Origin: Undaria pinnatifida
Lineage: Eukaryota > Sar > Phaeophyceae > Laminariales > Alariaceae
DNA: 64,000 bases
Assembly: GCA_012845835.1 (NCBI GenBank)
Contig: JABAKD010000025.1
Location: forward strand, 15,849,966-15,913,965
Direction of reading: 5' to 3'
Positions 54,551 to 64,000 of the stretch are shown here, in pieces (position 1 is the stretch's first letter; each line of letters starts with the position of its first letter). The position numbers were made by a program, and so were the translations under genes. Below the pieces are notes generated by a model. It made no database searches, was not told the origin of the DNA, and saw only the letters and a program-made list of their open reading frames with translations.

Positions 54551-55084
54551 ATGTATGCATCAGTACAAAACCTCGCTCTGGTGCTACTTTTGGGCAAGTT
54601 ACAGTATATAGGCAGTATCACACCCCTGCCGCTGTTGTGGCTGCGAGAGCACAGGGCACAACGAAGAGAGGGGATACGCACCATGCCCTACGCAGCAGGC
54701 GAACTGTGTTTGGTTCCAGCCCTCACCCCCGAGCGCCCTGACGGCCGCGATTGCCCCGGTGGTCGGCTGCGTGGACTCTGTCGAAAAGCTGGCCAAAACG
54801 ACGACAACGAGGCGACCGTCGACGAGATCGAAGACAGCGGTGATGATACGACGAGGCACAGGGGGCTGTGCCCCCGCGCCCGACGTGGAACTTTCGTCGC
54901 ACTTAGTTTCTCTGAAGGGCGCACCGCAGGCGTGCGGAAAGGTCGATGCCTTCTAAAGGCTAGGGTGTCGTTCATTGAAGCGCATGCCTCCAAGCCAGTG
55001 CAACAGGCAGACACGAGGAAATTTGCGAACCTCAACAAGGGCAAGGGGGGGGCTACAGCAGAGGAGTGTAGTGCAGCACAGTAG
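54551..55084 (+). CDS. Unassigned 177-codon open frame
   Basis: The frame becomes acidic and protein-like in its middle (NDDNEATVDEIEDSGDD) and later has KARVSFIEAHASKPVQQADT. The local block is GC-rich. Two other frames are also open over parts of it, so a frameshifted relic is possible. No motif is recognised. Confidence 0.3.
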   Translation: MYASVQNLALVLLLGKLQYIGSITPLPLLWLREHRAQRREGIRTMPYAAGELCLVPALTPERPDGRDCPGGRLRGLCRKAGQNDDNEATVDEIEDSGDDTTRHRGLCPRARRGTFVALSFSEGRTAGVRKGRCLLKARVSFIEAHASKPVQQADTRKFANLNKGKGGATAEECSAAQ

Positions 55085-55494
55085 TCAAAAATGTGGTACG
55101 GTACACGGTACGTAGAGCAAGTTGGAGCTCTGTTGGAAATATGTAGCAAAGCAAAGGGGTCTCTCCAGTGTGTGTCTTCAGCGGGTAGAGTGTGTGTCTT
55201 CAGCGGGTCATATGTGTCTTCGGCGGGCTCTGTCGCCCGCAGCTCGTTCAGTATTAGACTTCTCCACACGCAACACGTTTGTGCACCCGTATGCTCCGCT
55301 GTGCTTTGGTATGTGTTCGACATGGCACATGTTCACTGGGTTCAGCACTGGTACTGCTGCAACGCTGTGTCTCCTCTCTTCGAGCACGCATATCATATCC
55401 CTCTCTTCGTGAAACCCTCTGGGTCATATTTGTCATCGTTTGGGTCAGGAGCACTCTGTGCTGTCTTCCGTTCCTTAAAACCCGCTGTATGTAT
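55085..55494. other. No gene supported
   Basis: Contains a short tandem duplication near 55163-55215 (GTGTGTCTTCAGCGGGT twice, then TGTGTCTTCGGCGGG). Overlapping frames have no motif. Confidence 0.4.
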
Positions 55495-55635
55495 TCAGTA
55501 GGGCGGTTACCGCCTTGTTGGTATATAACCAAATTCCCAATGCGGCGGTCGACAGCCTTAACTTCAATAGGGCGGGGTCTTCGAGATAGTGCGGTCGAAA
55601 TCTCGGTTCACTATACCGCCCCCCGTCCCGCCCCT
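55495..55635. repeat. GGCGGT/ACCGCC phrase array
   Basis: GGGCGGTTACCGCC at the left, then GCGGCGGTCG, GGGCGGGGTC, GTGCGGTCGAAA and ATACCGCCCCCCG. Confidence 0.55.
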
Positions 55636-55814
55636 AATGAAACTACGCTAATTATTGTATAGTCTAGGGTTTCATTTTGCGAGCATCCGAATAACTTAGC
55701 AATTTTGTATCGGGGTGGTTGTTGCATGTGTATCGTTTATTTGGTATTCTAGACTTCGTGGACGTGTCGTTGATTCACTACTTGTGAGTGGTATTTTCGA
55801 AAACGTATGAAATA

Positions 55815-56115
55815 AGAATGAAAATAAACTTCACAGCGCTGTAAGATCGAAGATTTCAATTTCGTCGAAACTCATCTTCACAGGCTGTGTGTGTGATATT
55901 ATTAATGGTCTATTCCGATAATAGCGCGTATTACTGGGTGTCATACGTAGGTAGATACGAGACTAGACTAGTCCGTCAGATAATTTGTTTTCTATAAAAG
56001 CAAAACATACACGCTCCACCCAGCTGTGAGATCAAAGACCTCGTCGAATCTCATCTTTGCAGGCCGTGTGTGATACTACGATCGCGCGTATTACTGGGCG
56101 TGTATCCACGTTAAG
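55815..56115 (+). repeat. Two tandem family A heads
   Basis: GCTGTAAGATCGAAGAT ... GCGCGTATTACTGGGTGTC, then CAGCTGTGAGATCAAAGACC ... GATCGCGCGTATTACTGGGC. There is no A body between or after them. Confidence 0.65.
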
Positions 56116-56400
56116 TAAAAAAAAAAATATTCTTCATCCCAGCATTTATTATTTCACAATCACTCATCATGCTCTCGCGCTACCTCTGGGAGTAGTAACT
56201 TAGATCCGGGATCACATAGCAGGCCCTCCTCCCCCCTACGACGGAACGTGCCTTCATTTCTTATCGATGGAAGAACTCGGCATTTTATTCCCTCGCCGAC
56301 ACGCGTCGAATTAAGCCTACCCACGCTGCAAATTGAGCGTACCCACGCTGCTAGGCGATCTCAGCAGTTAGTTGATCCATTTTTTTTATTTTTCGCAGAT
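56116..56400 (-). repeat. Family B repeat, copy 3
   Basis: The reverse complement of the 37.0 kb copy: TAGATCCGGGATCACATAGC, CCTCCTCCCCCCTAC, CGTCGAATT, CCCACGCTGCTAGGCGAT. Confidence 0.62.
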
Positions 56401-56764
56401 ATAGTCAAATCTCATCAGGATGCAAGTACGAGTATAGGTCGGCGACTCCCCTTAGAACTACAGCAGTGCAGTAGCTTGTACCAGGGTCAACAGGGTATTA
56501 ATGTTAACCTGTCAAACAATTGAGGAGTTGCAGAGCTTGAGCTGTTCCACAGGTCTTCTTCGTGTTGCTCTTACTTGTTAGTTATCTTCTTCGTGTTGTT
56601 TTGTCCGTGTTACAGCAGTTATTTTCTCCGAGTGTTGGTTTGTCCGCTCAACAGGTGTTATCTGTTCCGCTTGAGCACGTACGTAGTCGTATGTATGTTG
56701 CTCTTCTTGCAGCCTTTCCTTTCAGATTTTCTTGCGTGTTAAATTGCTTCATTCCTCGCAGCAG

Positions 56765-57155
56765 TCGTCTGTGACCACAAAATATGGGTTTCTCTACCAC
56801 TAGATAGGATGAATCAACACGGACTCTGGGTGTTCTGATGATGTTGGAAAGGGGAAACGCGTTGTTAATTGATGTGGGAACAACGCATGCTACATCCTTC
56901 AGAACACCTACCTGTTGTTTGTTTTGCTTTGGTTTCGTGTTTTCTTCCTTATTTTATTTTTGCTTGTTTTTCTCTTTTTTATGGTTTGTGGCTTGTTTTC
57001 TTGTGCTCTCGTACCCGGTACGCTAGCACTTCACATTAGATTTACCTACATAGATGGACTGCGACTGGTTTGCCTACTCTGTTTCACCGTCTGTGACCAC
57101 ATAAAAAAATTGTATCTCTCTAGGATGAAGAATCAGCACAGATTCTGGGTGTAGT
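56765..57155 (+). repeat. Family J repeat, two partial copies
   Basis: TCTGTGACCACAAAATATGG ... AATCAACACGGACTCTGGGT at 56765-56832 and TCTGTGACCACATAAAAAAA ... AATCAGCACAGATTCTGGGT at 57090-57153 are a direct pair. The right one continues to the left as far as 56980 and matches the inverted copy at 33960-34140. Confidence 0.6.
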
Positions 57156-57479
57156 CAAGTAGTTGCGGGTAGAAACAATCGATGTGGGTAGAAACAATGG
57201 TTTAAAGTGAAGACAACGCACATCACACACGCAGTTCTGACGTTTGTCCATGTACCATAAAATACAACGTCGAAACGCCCTGATCCAGGCGACTAAGATA
57301 GCTAACTAAGATGGCCCGATCGTTTTGGGCTTTAATTCCACAAAAAATGCTTTATGTTAATTGAAGAAGCCGAAATGGTGGGGGGGGGGGGAAAGGCCAC
57401 CAGCCCCCTCCCCACCCGGATGCGTACTCCTCGCCTACTACATGGATATAAAATAGCAGGAGGGAGGAGAGGAACAAGG

Positions 57480-57665
57480 AGGGGCCGCTCCCTCCCTTCC
57501 CCCTCATTTTCTTTTCTTCTTTTCGTCATCCCATTTATTATCCTCGCACTACTTTTTCGGCCTCCCTCCCAGTAATAAGTCAGATCCGGGGTCGCCTCGC
57601 GCGCCGCCCCCCCGCTACCCACGACGGTACGCGGCTTCATTATTTATCGCGAAAAGAACAAAAGA
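57480..57665 (-). repeat. Family B repeat, copy 4
   Basis: TTTTCGTCATCCCATTTATT, GTCAGATCCGGGGTCGC, CCGCCCCCCCGCTAC and CTTCATTATTTATCGCG fit the inverted B order. Confidence 0.55.
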
Positions 57666-58660
57666 TTCCGTGGAAACATCCATCTGGAAGTAGGGCAAGG
57701 CGCCGATGAAGCCACTTCCATGGAAGCTTCCACGACTTTCATGGAAGCTTCCATGAAAAATCTACGGAAGCTTCCGTGTAAGCTTCCGCGGAAGCTTAGC
57801 TTTCGTGGAAACTTCCGTGGAACATTTCGTGGAAGCGACCATAAAAGTGTGGAAGCTTCCACGGAAGTGGCTTCGGCGGCATCTTCCACTACTTCCATTG
57901 AAGCTTCCACGGACGCTATCGTGGAAGATTCCACATTATATTTTCCATTGAAGCTTCCATATCTTCCATGAAAGCTTCCACGGAAGATTCCACGGAAGCT
58001 TCCATGGAGGCTTCCATTATTTCCATGACCGCTTCCATGGAAGCTTTCCAAGTAGCTCCACCAAAAGCTTTTGGTGGAAGCTACCACGGAATTTTACGTT
58101 TTACTCAAATGGAAGCTTCCGCAGCTTCCACGGAATCTCAGCGGCTTCCACGACGGCCTCCACGGAAACCCACTCCCATGAAAGCTTTGGTGGAAGCAAA
58201 TATCATTAAATAAGAAATAACACATCCATGAAAGAGGTTTACGTTTAGTTACACGTCAAGTTGTCATGGAAGTAAAAAGCAAACTTCCGTGGAAGTAGCT
58301 TCCACGAAAAGCTTCACAAACTCTTCTGTAAAAGCTGTTTTATTGAATGCTGTCTCGTATATTCCACGAAAGCTTTCATCAGCATTTCGACGGCAGTTTG
58401 TATGAAACCTTCTTTCAAAGTAAAGCTTTCTTTCACGGAAGCTACTTTCATGGAAGCTACCTTCATGAACGTTTGGATGGGAGTTTCAATTAAAGCTTCC
58501 CTGAACTTCACGCGGAAACAGCTCCCCGGCTTCGGATGCTTCCATCGAGTCTGCCGTTCAAACGTCCGCACATTCGACGGAAATGGGTCCCGATTATATT
58601 TTCGCGGAAGCTTCCATGGTAGCAGCGTCCATGGACGCCTCCGTGGAAGTCGTGGTTATC
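57666..58660. repeat. GGAAGCTTCC palindromic phrase array
   Basis: About 1 kb in which GGAAGCTTCCA(C/T)GG or close variants recur, often every 12-25 bp. The phrase GGAAGCTTCC is its own reverse complement and contains AAGCTT. Open frames in several registers arise from the phrase and are not considered genes. Density falls off after about 58180, with a looser part to 58660. Confidence 0.85.
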
Positions 58661-58720
58661 GTGCAACATCTCCATCGACATCCTCAAGGCAGGAAGATCC
58701 TTCAACTGAAGGTTCCGCAA

Positions 58721-58910
58721 TCCACCATCCTTGGCCTACGCCCAGAGGAGGAAGTACGAGGAACTTGCCGAGCACCCTCCCGTGTTACGAAGTGCCAAAC
58801 ACGCAACGGCCCGACGCGCACGTCCTTCTACAGCAACTTTCATACCGGTTGTATTGCATCTCCTTCAGCCTGAACCGACCAAGCGAGGTAGAACGACGCC
58901 TTACTTGTAG
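58721..58910 (+). pseudogene. Non-LTR retrotransposon reverse-transcriptase tail relic
   Basis: The frame reads SLAYAQRRKYEELAEHPPVL, then RSAKHATARRARP and TFIPVVLHLLQPEP before a TAG. The pattern R-K-Y-x-x-L-A followed by F-x-P-x-V-x-x-x-x-G/L resembles the C-terminal region of LINE-type ORF2 proteins known from algae and oomycetes, as I recall them. No polymerase motif (such as FADD) remains. It begins where the HindIII-palindrome array ends. Confidence 0.35.
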
Positions 58911-59194
58911 TGCCCGCAGCTATGGTAACTGGGCAAGGGAATAACCTTATCGCCTAACGCTGCGTATGCAAGGAGAAGGGCACCGTGTTTGATCGCAACA
59001 TAAAACGCACTTTCTACAAGGTTTTCCTTCAGAGGAACGGTGATCCATTTGGCTGATGCTTTCGCATTTTGCGCCCCCGCGCATTCGCTCGTAACCTAAC
59101 GGTAGAGTATGCACCTTTACTTTTATTTGATTAATTTGGGTGCATCGGAAATGAAAGTACTGCTGTGTAGGGACGGCCCAGGTCAATTATGTTG

Positions 59195-60540
59195 ATGCTG
59201 TTGTTAGCCTACCTGGTACTATTACTGTTCTGCGCACATAAAACCGAAGCTAGAGTAGCTGCGACGTCCATGTACCCGGCGTATAATAAGCATACATACG
59301 GGTGCGGCTATAAACAGCTGCTTGTGTTTGTGCTCAGCACATATAATGCGCGTACAACAGTCTACCATTTACTACTACCAATATGCTGTGATGTAGCCAG
59401 CAAAAAAAAGCATCTACCCTCACGTACATCAAGCAGTCTACAGCAGCAGAATTATCCTGCGCACTGCTGGTGGTGTGTGATATTAAAAAACAATAGTGCA
59501 CATAGTAAAATTATACACGGCGGTGACGGCCGTCGGAAATTTGTTCAAATTTTGAAGTTCCTGCGAGTGGGGTTTGCCGTTTTTTTTAAAGATTGAATCG
59601 TTTTGTGGTGAAAAAATGAAAACCGTAAGCTGTGAGTACGACCGATTTAATGCACTTACCAGATCGTTTAGGAAGTACGCCGACCGATGGGTAGCCGGCC
59701 ACACGCAACAATTTGCAGGACCGGTAAAGTTTGATGTGCTAATTGCTGTTTTGATGCAATCGAAGCTGCAGCTGTGTCAGATGATACAGTTGATCGTGTG
59801 AGTCAGCCTACACTCCGCGCGGCCGCAACAACTCGAGAGGCGCAAACCCCGACCGTCGCACAACACAGAATCACAGCAGAGTACTCAAAACCCTCCCGCG
59901 CCCTGCGTAATATGTATGTTGGACAAACTGCAGCATCAGCTTTTGGTTTAGCAGCGTTGTGGAAAGCAACAAAAAACGTATCGGAACATCAAACCATGCG
60001 ACTTCGCCCAATGACAAAACAGCAGAGCTGTAATAGACACAACACAAGCATCCCAGTCCGAGATAAGTGGGGCAGCAGAGCGAGCCACGGGCGTACGTAT
60101 CTCATCCTCGGAGGGGCTCCGCCCCGACGAGTACCGTTAGAGTCGCCCGGGGTGAGGTTTTGCCCGGGGCCACAATTCTACCTGTCAGTAGTTTACCCAG
60201 AGATATATACTGACCAGCCATGGGTGGCGGAGCTACGCCCACGGGTCTTTAGGTGATGCCAAACGAAGAGGCGGGAGTATTATTGTACTGGGAGTGTTTT
60301 TCTGCACGCTACAGTCCGTTCTCTGCAGGCTGTCGCAGAGGTCGAGACAGAAGAGTTACTTGCAAGTGTTCATGCAAAAGGTGAAGGCTGGTTTGTCTGA
60401 CGCATACTTGAAAAACAAATGCAAGATGCACCTAGTCCACCTCTATCATAAATTCCAGCTGTTGCACAGAAGGACAATAACTGTGCCCAAATCCGCAACG
60501 AAACGCCAACTGTGACGTTGAATACTTTACGAAAAGCCCA
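59195..60540 (+). other. Cluster of unassigned open frames
   Basis: Frames at 59195-59596 (N-terminus LMLLLAYLVLLLFCAH, signal-peptide-like), 59613-59801 (KTVSCEYDRFNALTRSF), 59774-60256 (160 codons, polar) and 60294-60515 overlap or follow closely. They could be exons of one gene but I cannot connect them by matching splice junctions. Shortly after, CAGCAGGCACGAAAG and CAGCAGGCACGGAAG (60541-60625) form a direct pair. Confidence 0.28.
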
Positions 60541-60671
60541 CCAGCAGGCACGAAAGTCATATGGACCAGCGGCGAAAATTTGGAACGTCCTCCAGCGGGA
60601 AACAAAACTATGAAAGGCCCGCCAGCAGGCACGGAAGCATTACCGGCCAGCAGCATCGAAATACTACTTAG

Positions 60672-61322
60672 TTATATCTTATCTGGTGAGGATGTTTCGT
60701 GTTTGATGTGCTCGATCGTGTGCGTTATGTTGGGCTCCGGGGCCCCACCTGTGTGAAAGTGCGGATACTGCGCGGACAAAACCCCTTGTTCTTCAGCGTC
60801 GGTTTCGACGTAATATAGTACCTTCCACCTCACGCCCCCCGACCGCCACCGACGCCACCATACCAAACCCGAGGTCGTAATACCGATGACGATGGAAACG
60901 CGATGCTTCAAAGTATTTTTTCTAAAATCTTTTAAGAAGACACCGGTTGATGATACCCCCGTGCCGCTCCTGTCGTAAAAACGGAACGGAAGGACATTTT
61001 TGTCACCTGTTTTTCTCACAGCAGCGCGCAAATGTGTTTCTATCAGACGCCTGGCTCGGGCCAGCCACATATCACGGCAGTGTTGTGAACACTGTGACGA
61101 GAGCGTTGGACAGAGCGCCTCAAAGGCCCGCCCCGTTGACATTCCATGGTCCAATTGTTGGTTTCGTCCATTGGTGTCTGTCCCAGACGAGAACTCTTGC
61201 CGTCTCGAACTATCATGTCGCCAATAGTTTCTCAGGCCAAGTTGGCCCAACATGTGCCTATGGTGTTTCAATCGCTTTTTGTTTTCAAGTTTGGAACTTG
61301 TTTGTTGAACGTCGGTGGTCAT
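60672..61322 (-). CDS. Hypothetical 216-codon protein
   Basis: The longest unassigned frame of the window. ATG at 61322, stop at 60672. It is basic and polar: DMWLARARRLIETHLRAAVR, FRFYDRSGTGVSSTG, one short hydrophobic span (VSIVIGITTSGLVWW) and a C-terminal HIKHETSSPDKI. Codon choice looks coding, with few rare-looking runs. No catalytic motif is recognised. The hydrophobic span could be a single membrane anchor. It may be a single-exon gene or a piece of a mobile element. Confidence 0.4.
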   Translation of the reverse strand: MTTDVQQTSSKLENKKRLKHHRHMLGQLGLRNYWRHDSSRRQEFSSGTDTNGRNQQLDHGMSTGRAFEALCPTLSSQCSQHCRDMWLARARRLIETHLRAAVRKTGDKNVLPFRFYDRSGTGVSSTGVFLKDFRKNTLKHRVSIVIGITTSGLVWWRRWRSGGVRWKVLYYVETDAEEQGVLSAQYPHFHTGGAPEPNITHTIEHIKHETSSPDKI

Positions 61323-61706
61323 GTGTGAACCACGTCCCCGCTCCGTTAGTGACTCAGGTTCCGCGGGAAAGTGACGGTTGACGTGGTGGCGCGGCGCCGG
61401 GCGCTATGCAAACGTACCGTAACATAGGTTGTACACGCTACCGGCGAAGGTATGAGCGTTCCGAGCGTTTCAAACTTCTCGATACAAGCGGCTCGTGTGC
61501 CACTCCTAAACCACCCCCCGCGTGCGACCTGTCGACGGCGAGTAGTTGGTTCGTGGATAGAACATTGCCAAGGGGAGGCTAGACCGGACGTCGAATGCTA
61601 GCCATTTACATCACAACTGCTACAATTTATTCGCTGCCAAGAACGTCACCCCCAGAGAGTAACATCTAACCCTTATCCACCCACCCACCCCTCCCCGCCT
61701 CCCGCC

Positions 61707-61990
61707 TCACTCCCGAACCGTTCTCCCCACCTCTCTTGGGGAATCATGAGCGTGTTTCTTCTCGATCACAGCACTCGCCAGCTCCCTACAAACAATGTTA
61801 CTTGGGCCCCCACCCTTCCCACACAATCGGAGGAAGAAGTCCTTCGCCTCCAATGCTGAGTCGTCGAAGGTTGGATTTTTGTCATACAAGGTCCTAGGCA
61901 CTTGTTTCTCACTAAAACGCAATGGTTGAGGGAGAACTCCGCCAGCACTGGTGGCATCGGCTTGACAATGTGCCCGAACCCTGACAAAAG
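61707..61990 (-). CDS. Partial exon, unknown protein
   Basis: The minus frame reads RFSEKQVPRTLYDKNPTFDD, then LEAKDFFLRLCGKGGG and ELASAVIEKKHAHDSPREVG before the stop at 61707. Upstream, two frames overlap in a way that suggests an exon edge or a frameshift near 61920. No family is recognised. Confidence 0.32.
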
Positions 61991-62099
61991 GGAGTAACGA
62001 GCATGGTGCAGATTACGTCGCCGTCATCTTGACAAACATTTTGCAATCGCCTGTTAAGTCGTTCTGGCAGTAAAGTCGCGTCTGTGTCACATCAACGGT

Positions 62100-62660
62100 G
62101 GAGGCGTATGTTCATGTCGTTTCACGTCGTATATGGCCGCCGTCGGCGAGGTACCAACTGAGAACCACGAATCTACAGTAGGAACAAGGAGCCGTTGCTC
62201 AGTCAGCTGTGCTCCGAACAAAGCTTTAGTCTTCGTGCTAACGTGCGCAAGCAGCCTTTCGCGGAACGTTCAAAGCCTATGTCGTCATCCGTATCGCCCA
62301 GGGTCGACTTGGCAGCGTTAACGGCTGAAGCGGCCGCTTTGTCAGAAGGAGGAAACCAGGCAATGCGTGGATCAAGCATACCGTGTATCCACCAGTTGCG
62401 GCTCTCCTCCATTGAACTATTCTACAAGAATCATTCGTTGCCGTCATCGTCAACGCCTCATAACGTCGGATCATTCCGCGCTTAGGGAGAGCAGAAAACG
62501 GCGCAGTCCGCGTCCTAATGTTCCCGGAAATGGAACCTAAGGTATGACGTGTTTTCCGCGAAGGTGTAAGAGACGCACGCGTGGCGTAATGTTAGGCTCC
62601 ATTTCGTATGTACGTTTGGACAAGCCAATAAATGTGGGTATACCTTGCCCGTTATAGGCG
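62100..62660. other. Ambiguous coding stretch
   Basis: Frames are open on both strands at 62195-62485 (plus, Ser/Ala-rich) and 62203-62412 (minus, RIAWFPPSDKAAASAVNAAK). I cannot choose between them. Confidence 0.25.
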
Positions 62661-62914
62661 TTATGTCCTCGCCGACCGTGGCACGCTCGTGTAGACGACG
62701 CCAACAGATAGGTCCACTTCGAGCCCTTCAATAGTTGACCACACGTCGAAGCCAACCGAAATCGTGGGTAATGTGGAGGCGAAGGGCAACGTCAAGAAGA
62801 CCTTCGTCGTCACTACGCACGGAACGCCGAACACGTCGGACCCATCCCCAGTCCTTGTATCGCATATAACGAAGGCCAACGCATGACCAGGTTTACCGAC
62901 AACGAAGGGCTAGT

Positions 62915-63192
62915 CTAAATTGGGATAGGACCATGCCACCTGTCAACGATGTGACGACATCCTAGATAGGAGTCGTCGGGATCACTCAAGCGGTAGCGTC
63001 GTAGAGCAAAGCCCTTGTCGTAGAAGATCAGTTGCGGCCGGCTGGCGGGGTGTTCCCAGATGGAGTCCAGGCAACCGGCCACGACCTCCTTCCCCTCGTT
63101 TTCCCACAACGGACCCAACCCGGCGATGATGCCGCAGTTCAGAGCCGCTATGAAGTACCCGGGCGTGAAATGGGTCGAAACTAACAGCTGGA
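62915..63192 (-). pseudogene. Transposase-like fragment (KDZ/Zisupton type suspected)
   Basis: The minus frame reads PGYFIAALNCGIIAGLG, EVVAGCLDSIWEHP, then PQLIFYDKGFALRRYRL, SDPDDSYLGCRHIVDRWH and a stop. The series F/Y-D-K/Y-G...L-R-R-Y...D-R-W/F-H is what I expect around the catalytic core of KDZ-type (Kyakuja-Dileera-Zisupton) transposases. The frame starts with codons CAG CTG TTA and has no initiator. It is cut short after DRWH, where the family normally continues with a zinc-binding region, so it is a fragment. A different DDE-like transposase is possible. Confidence 0.42.
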
Positions 63193-63709
63193 GTTGTCGC
63201 GCTTCTTATGGTTGTGGCTCTGCGTGAGATGACGATAATTCCGGCACCACGGTCGGGTGGGTGAACGACCAGGATGTGCGTTGTGGCGACGGCAAGGACA
63301 TGGAAGAGAACGCGTCAGTAGTGCAAATAGTCGGGGCAAGAAGGGGGAACCCTTGCATGGTGCGATCGTCAACTGGCGACTCGAATCGCACGCGACGTTA
63401 GCTACATGGTTGGACGTAAACGGCTACTTGGGCGCTGAATTTTGGATTATTTATTCTTCCTCCTAAACGGTAGGTACGGATGACACGACGTCGACCGTGA
63501 GCTTGCGCTAAAATCTCGAACAAATGGTGAAATGTACGTAACATTTTCTCCCCAACGACACCGCCACGAGGCCTTCGTCAATATTTTCGGCGCGTGGAGG
63601 TCGCCAAACGTTGCTTATAAATACACAACGTCGTGAGTCGTGGGTTGAACACGATAGGCGCGGCCTGCATGGACGAAGGGGTGGACGACAGCGACGGGAA
63701 CACTCACGG

Positions 63710-64000
63710 TTAGTCCAACGTTGGGCATGCACCAAGCGAGACGTCCACGGAGGATAATGACAGGGACACCCCCCTTCCCCACGCGGACGTGCGATTGGAC
63801 CGACAACGCCTCAATTCAGTCCACGGTGGTGAGAGAGAATCGCCTTCTCCCACCCCCTGCGCCTTGGGGAACACAGGCGGGGTCGCGGCCGGGGCGCAGG
63901 CCGTGGCCGGCGTAGCGCCGGGAACGACGGCGGCGCGGGCGTAGGGAGCCACGCCAGCCGCGGTGGGCGGGCCGGCCGGAACAGCGGGGGGCAAAGTGCA
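63710..64000 (-). CDS. Proline/alanine-rich frame, open at the right edge
   Basis: The minus frame enters from beyond the window and reads PPAVPAGPPTAAGVAPYARA, CAPAATPPVFPKAQG, then a Ser-rich part to a stop at 63710. GC content is high. It could be the linker of a larger protein or retroelement gag. The 5' end lies outside the window. Confidence 0.33.
   Translation of the reverse strand, partial: CTLPPAVPAGPPTAAGVAPYARAAVVPGATPATACAPAATPPVFPKAQGVGEGDSLSPPWTELRRCRSNRTSAWGRGVSLSLSSVDVSLGACPTLD

Noticed and set aside
54688-55323. 211-codon minus frame
   Set aside because: It is antisense to a GC-rich open block and runs through the short TCTTCAGCGGG duplication. Composition suggests a shadow.
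57720-58571. Open frames on both strands with repeated Ala-Ser/Phe-His-Gly phrases
   Set aside because: They follow from the GGAAGCTTCC phrase and are open on both strands together.

Overview
The window looks like repeat-rich nuclear DNA of a eukaryote. Two things suggest a brown alga or a close photosynthetic stramenopile: secreted/Golgi-type carbohydrate sulfotransferase exons, and a long-intron multi-pass membrane protein gene with clean GT...AG junctions. The lineage is inferred, not proven. No rRNA, CRISPR array or bacterial operon is visible. Most of the 64 kb is not protein coding.

Layout. 0-3.5 kb: degenerate repeat debris. 3.6-7.1 kb (+): the best gene, a two-exon membrane protein of about 474 residues and about eight membrane segments, with a 2.1 kb intron invaded by repeats. 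7.3-10.5 kb: relics of a Ty1/copia-type retrotransposon on the minus strand (gag with a CCHC knuckle, LTR-like ends, a pol tail). 10.7-13.4 kb: one good orphan exon and short unassigned frames. 14.4-16.2 kb (-): a sulfotransferase exon with its PAPS-binding segment, surrounded by three decayed copies of parts of the same exon. 17.1-18.5 kb: ~41-bp tandem array. 18.7-29 kb: repeats and weak exon candidates. 29.4-30.04 kb (-): a first exon of another sulfotransferase (signal anchor plus P-loop), with a partial relic beside it. 30.7-31.4 kb: 12-bp minisatellite. 32-35.5 kb: two inverted ~1.2 kb arms of a G-run-rich repeat. 35.5-58.6 kb: almost entirely dispersed and tandem repeats, with a tyrosine-recombinase fragment at 49.9-50.2 kb, a tRNA-derived SINE family and a HindIII-palindrome array. 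58.7-64 kb: a non-LTR retrotransposon tail, several unassigned frames, a transposase-like fragment and a proline/alanine-rich frame running off the right edge.

The main pattern is the repeat landscape. The G-run-rich family (called family A here) has about 18 copies in both orientations. Families B, C, D, E, F, J, K and S (my labels) are also dispersed or duplicated. Several unrelated stretches are built from one short, often self-complementary phrase repeated imperfectly. The sulfotransferase pieces and membrane protein gene are host genes that have been locally duplicated and invaded. All homology calls are from reading motifs by eye, without database searches.
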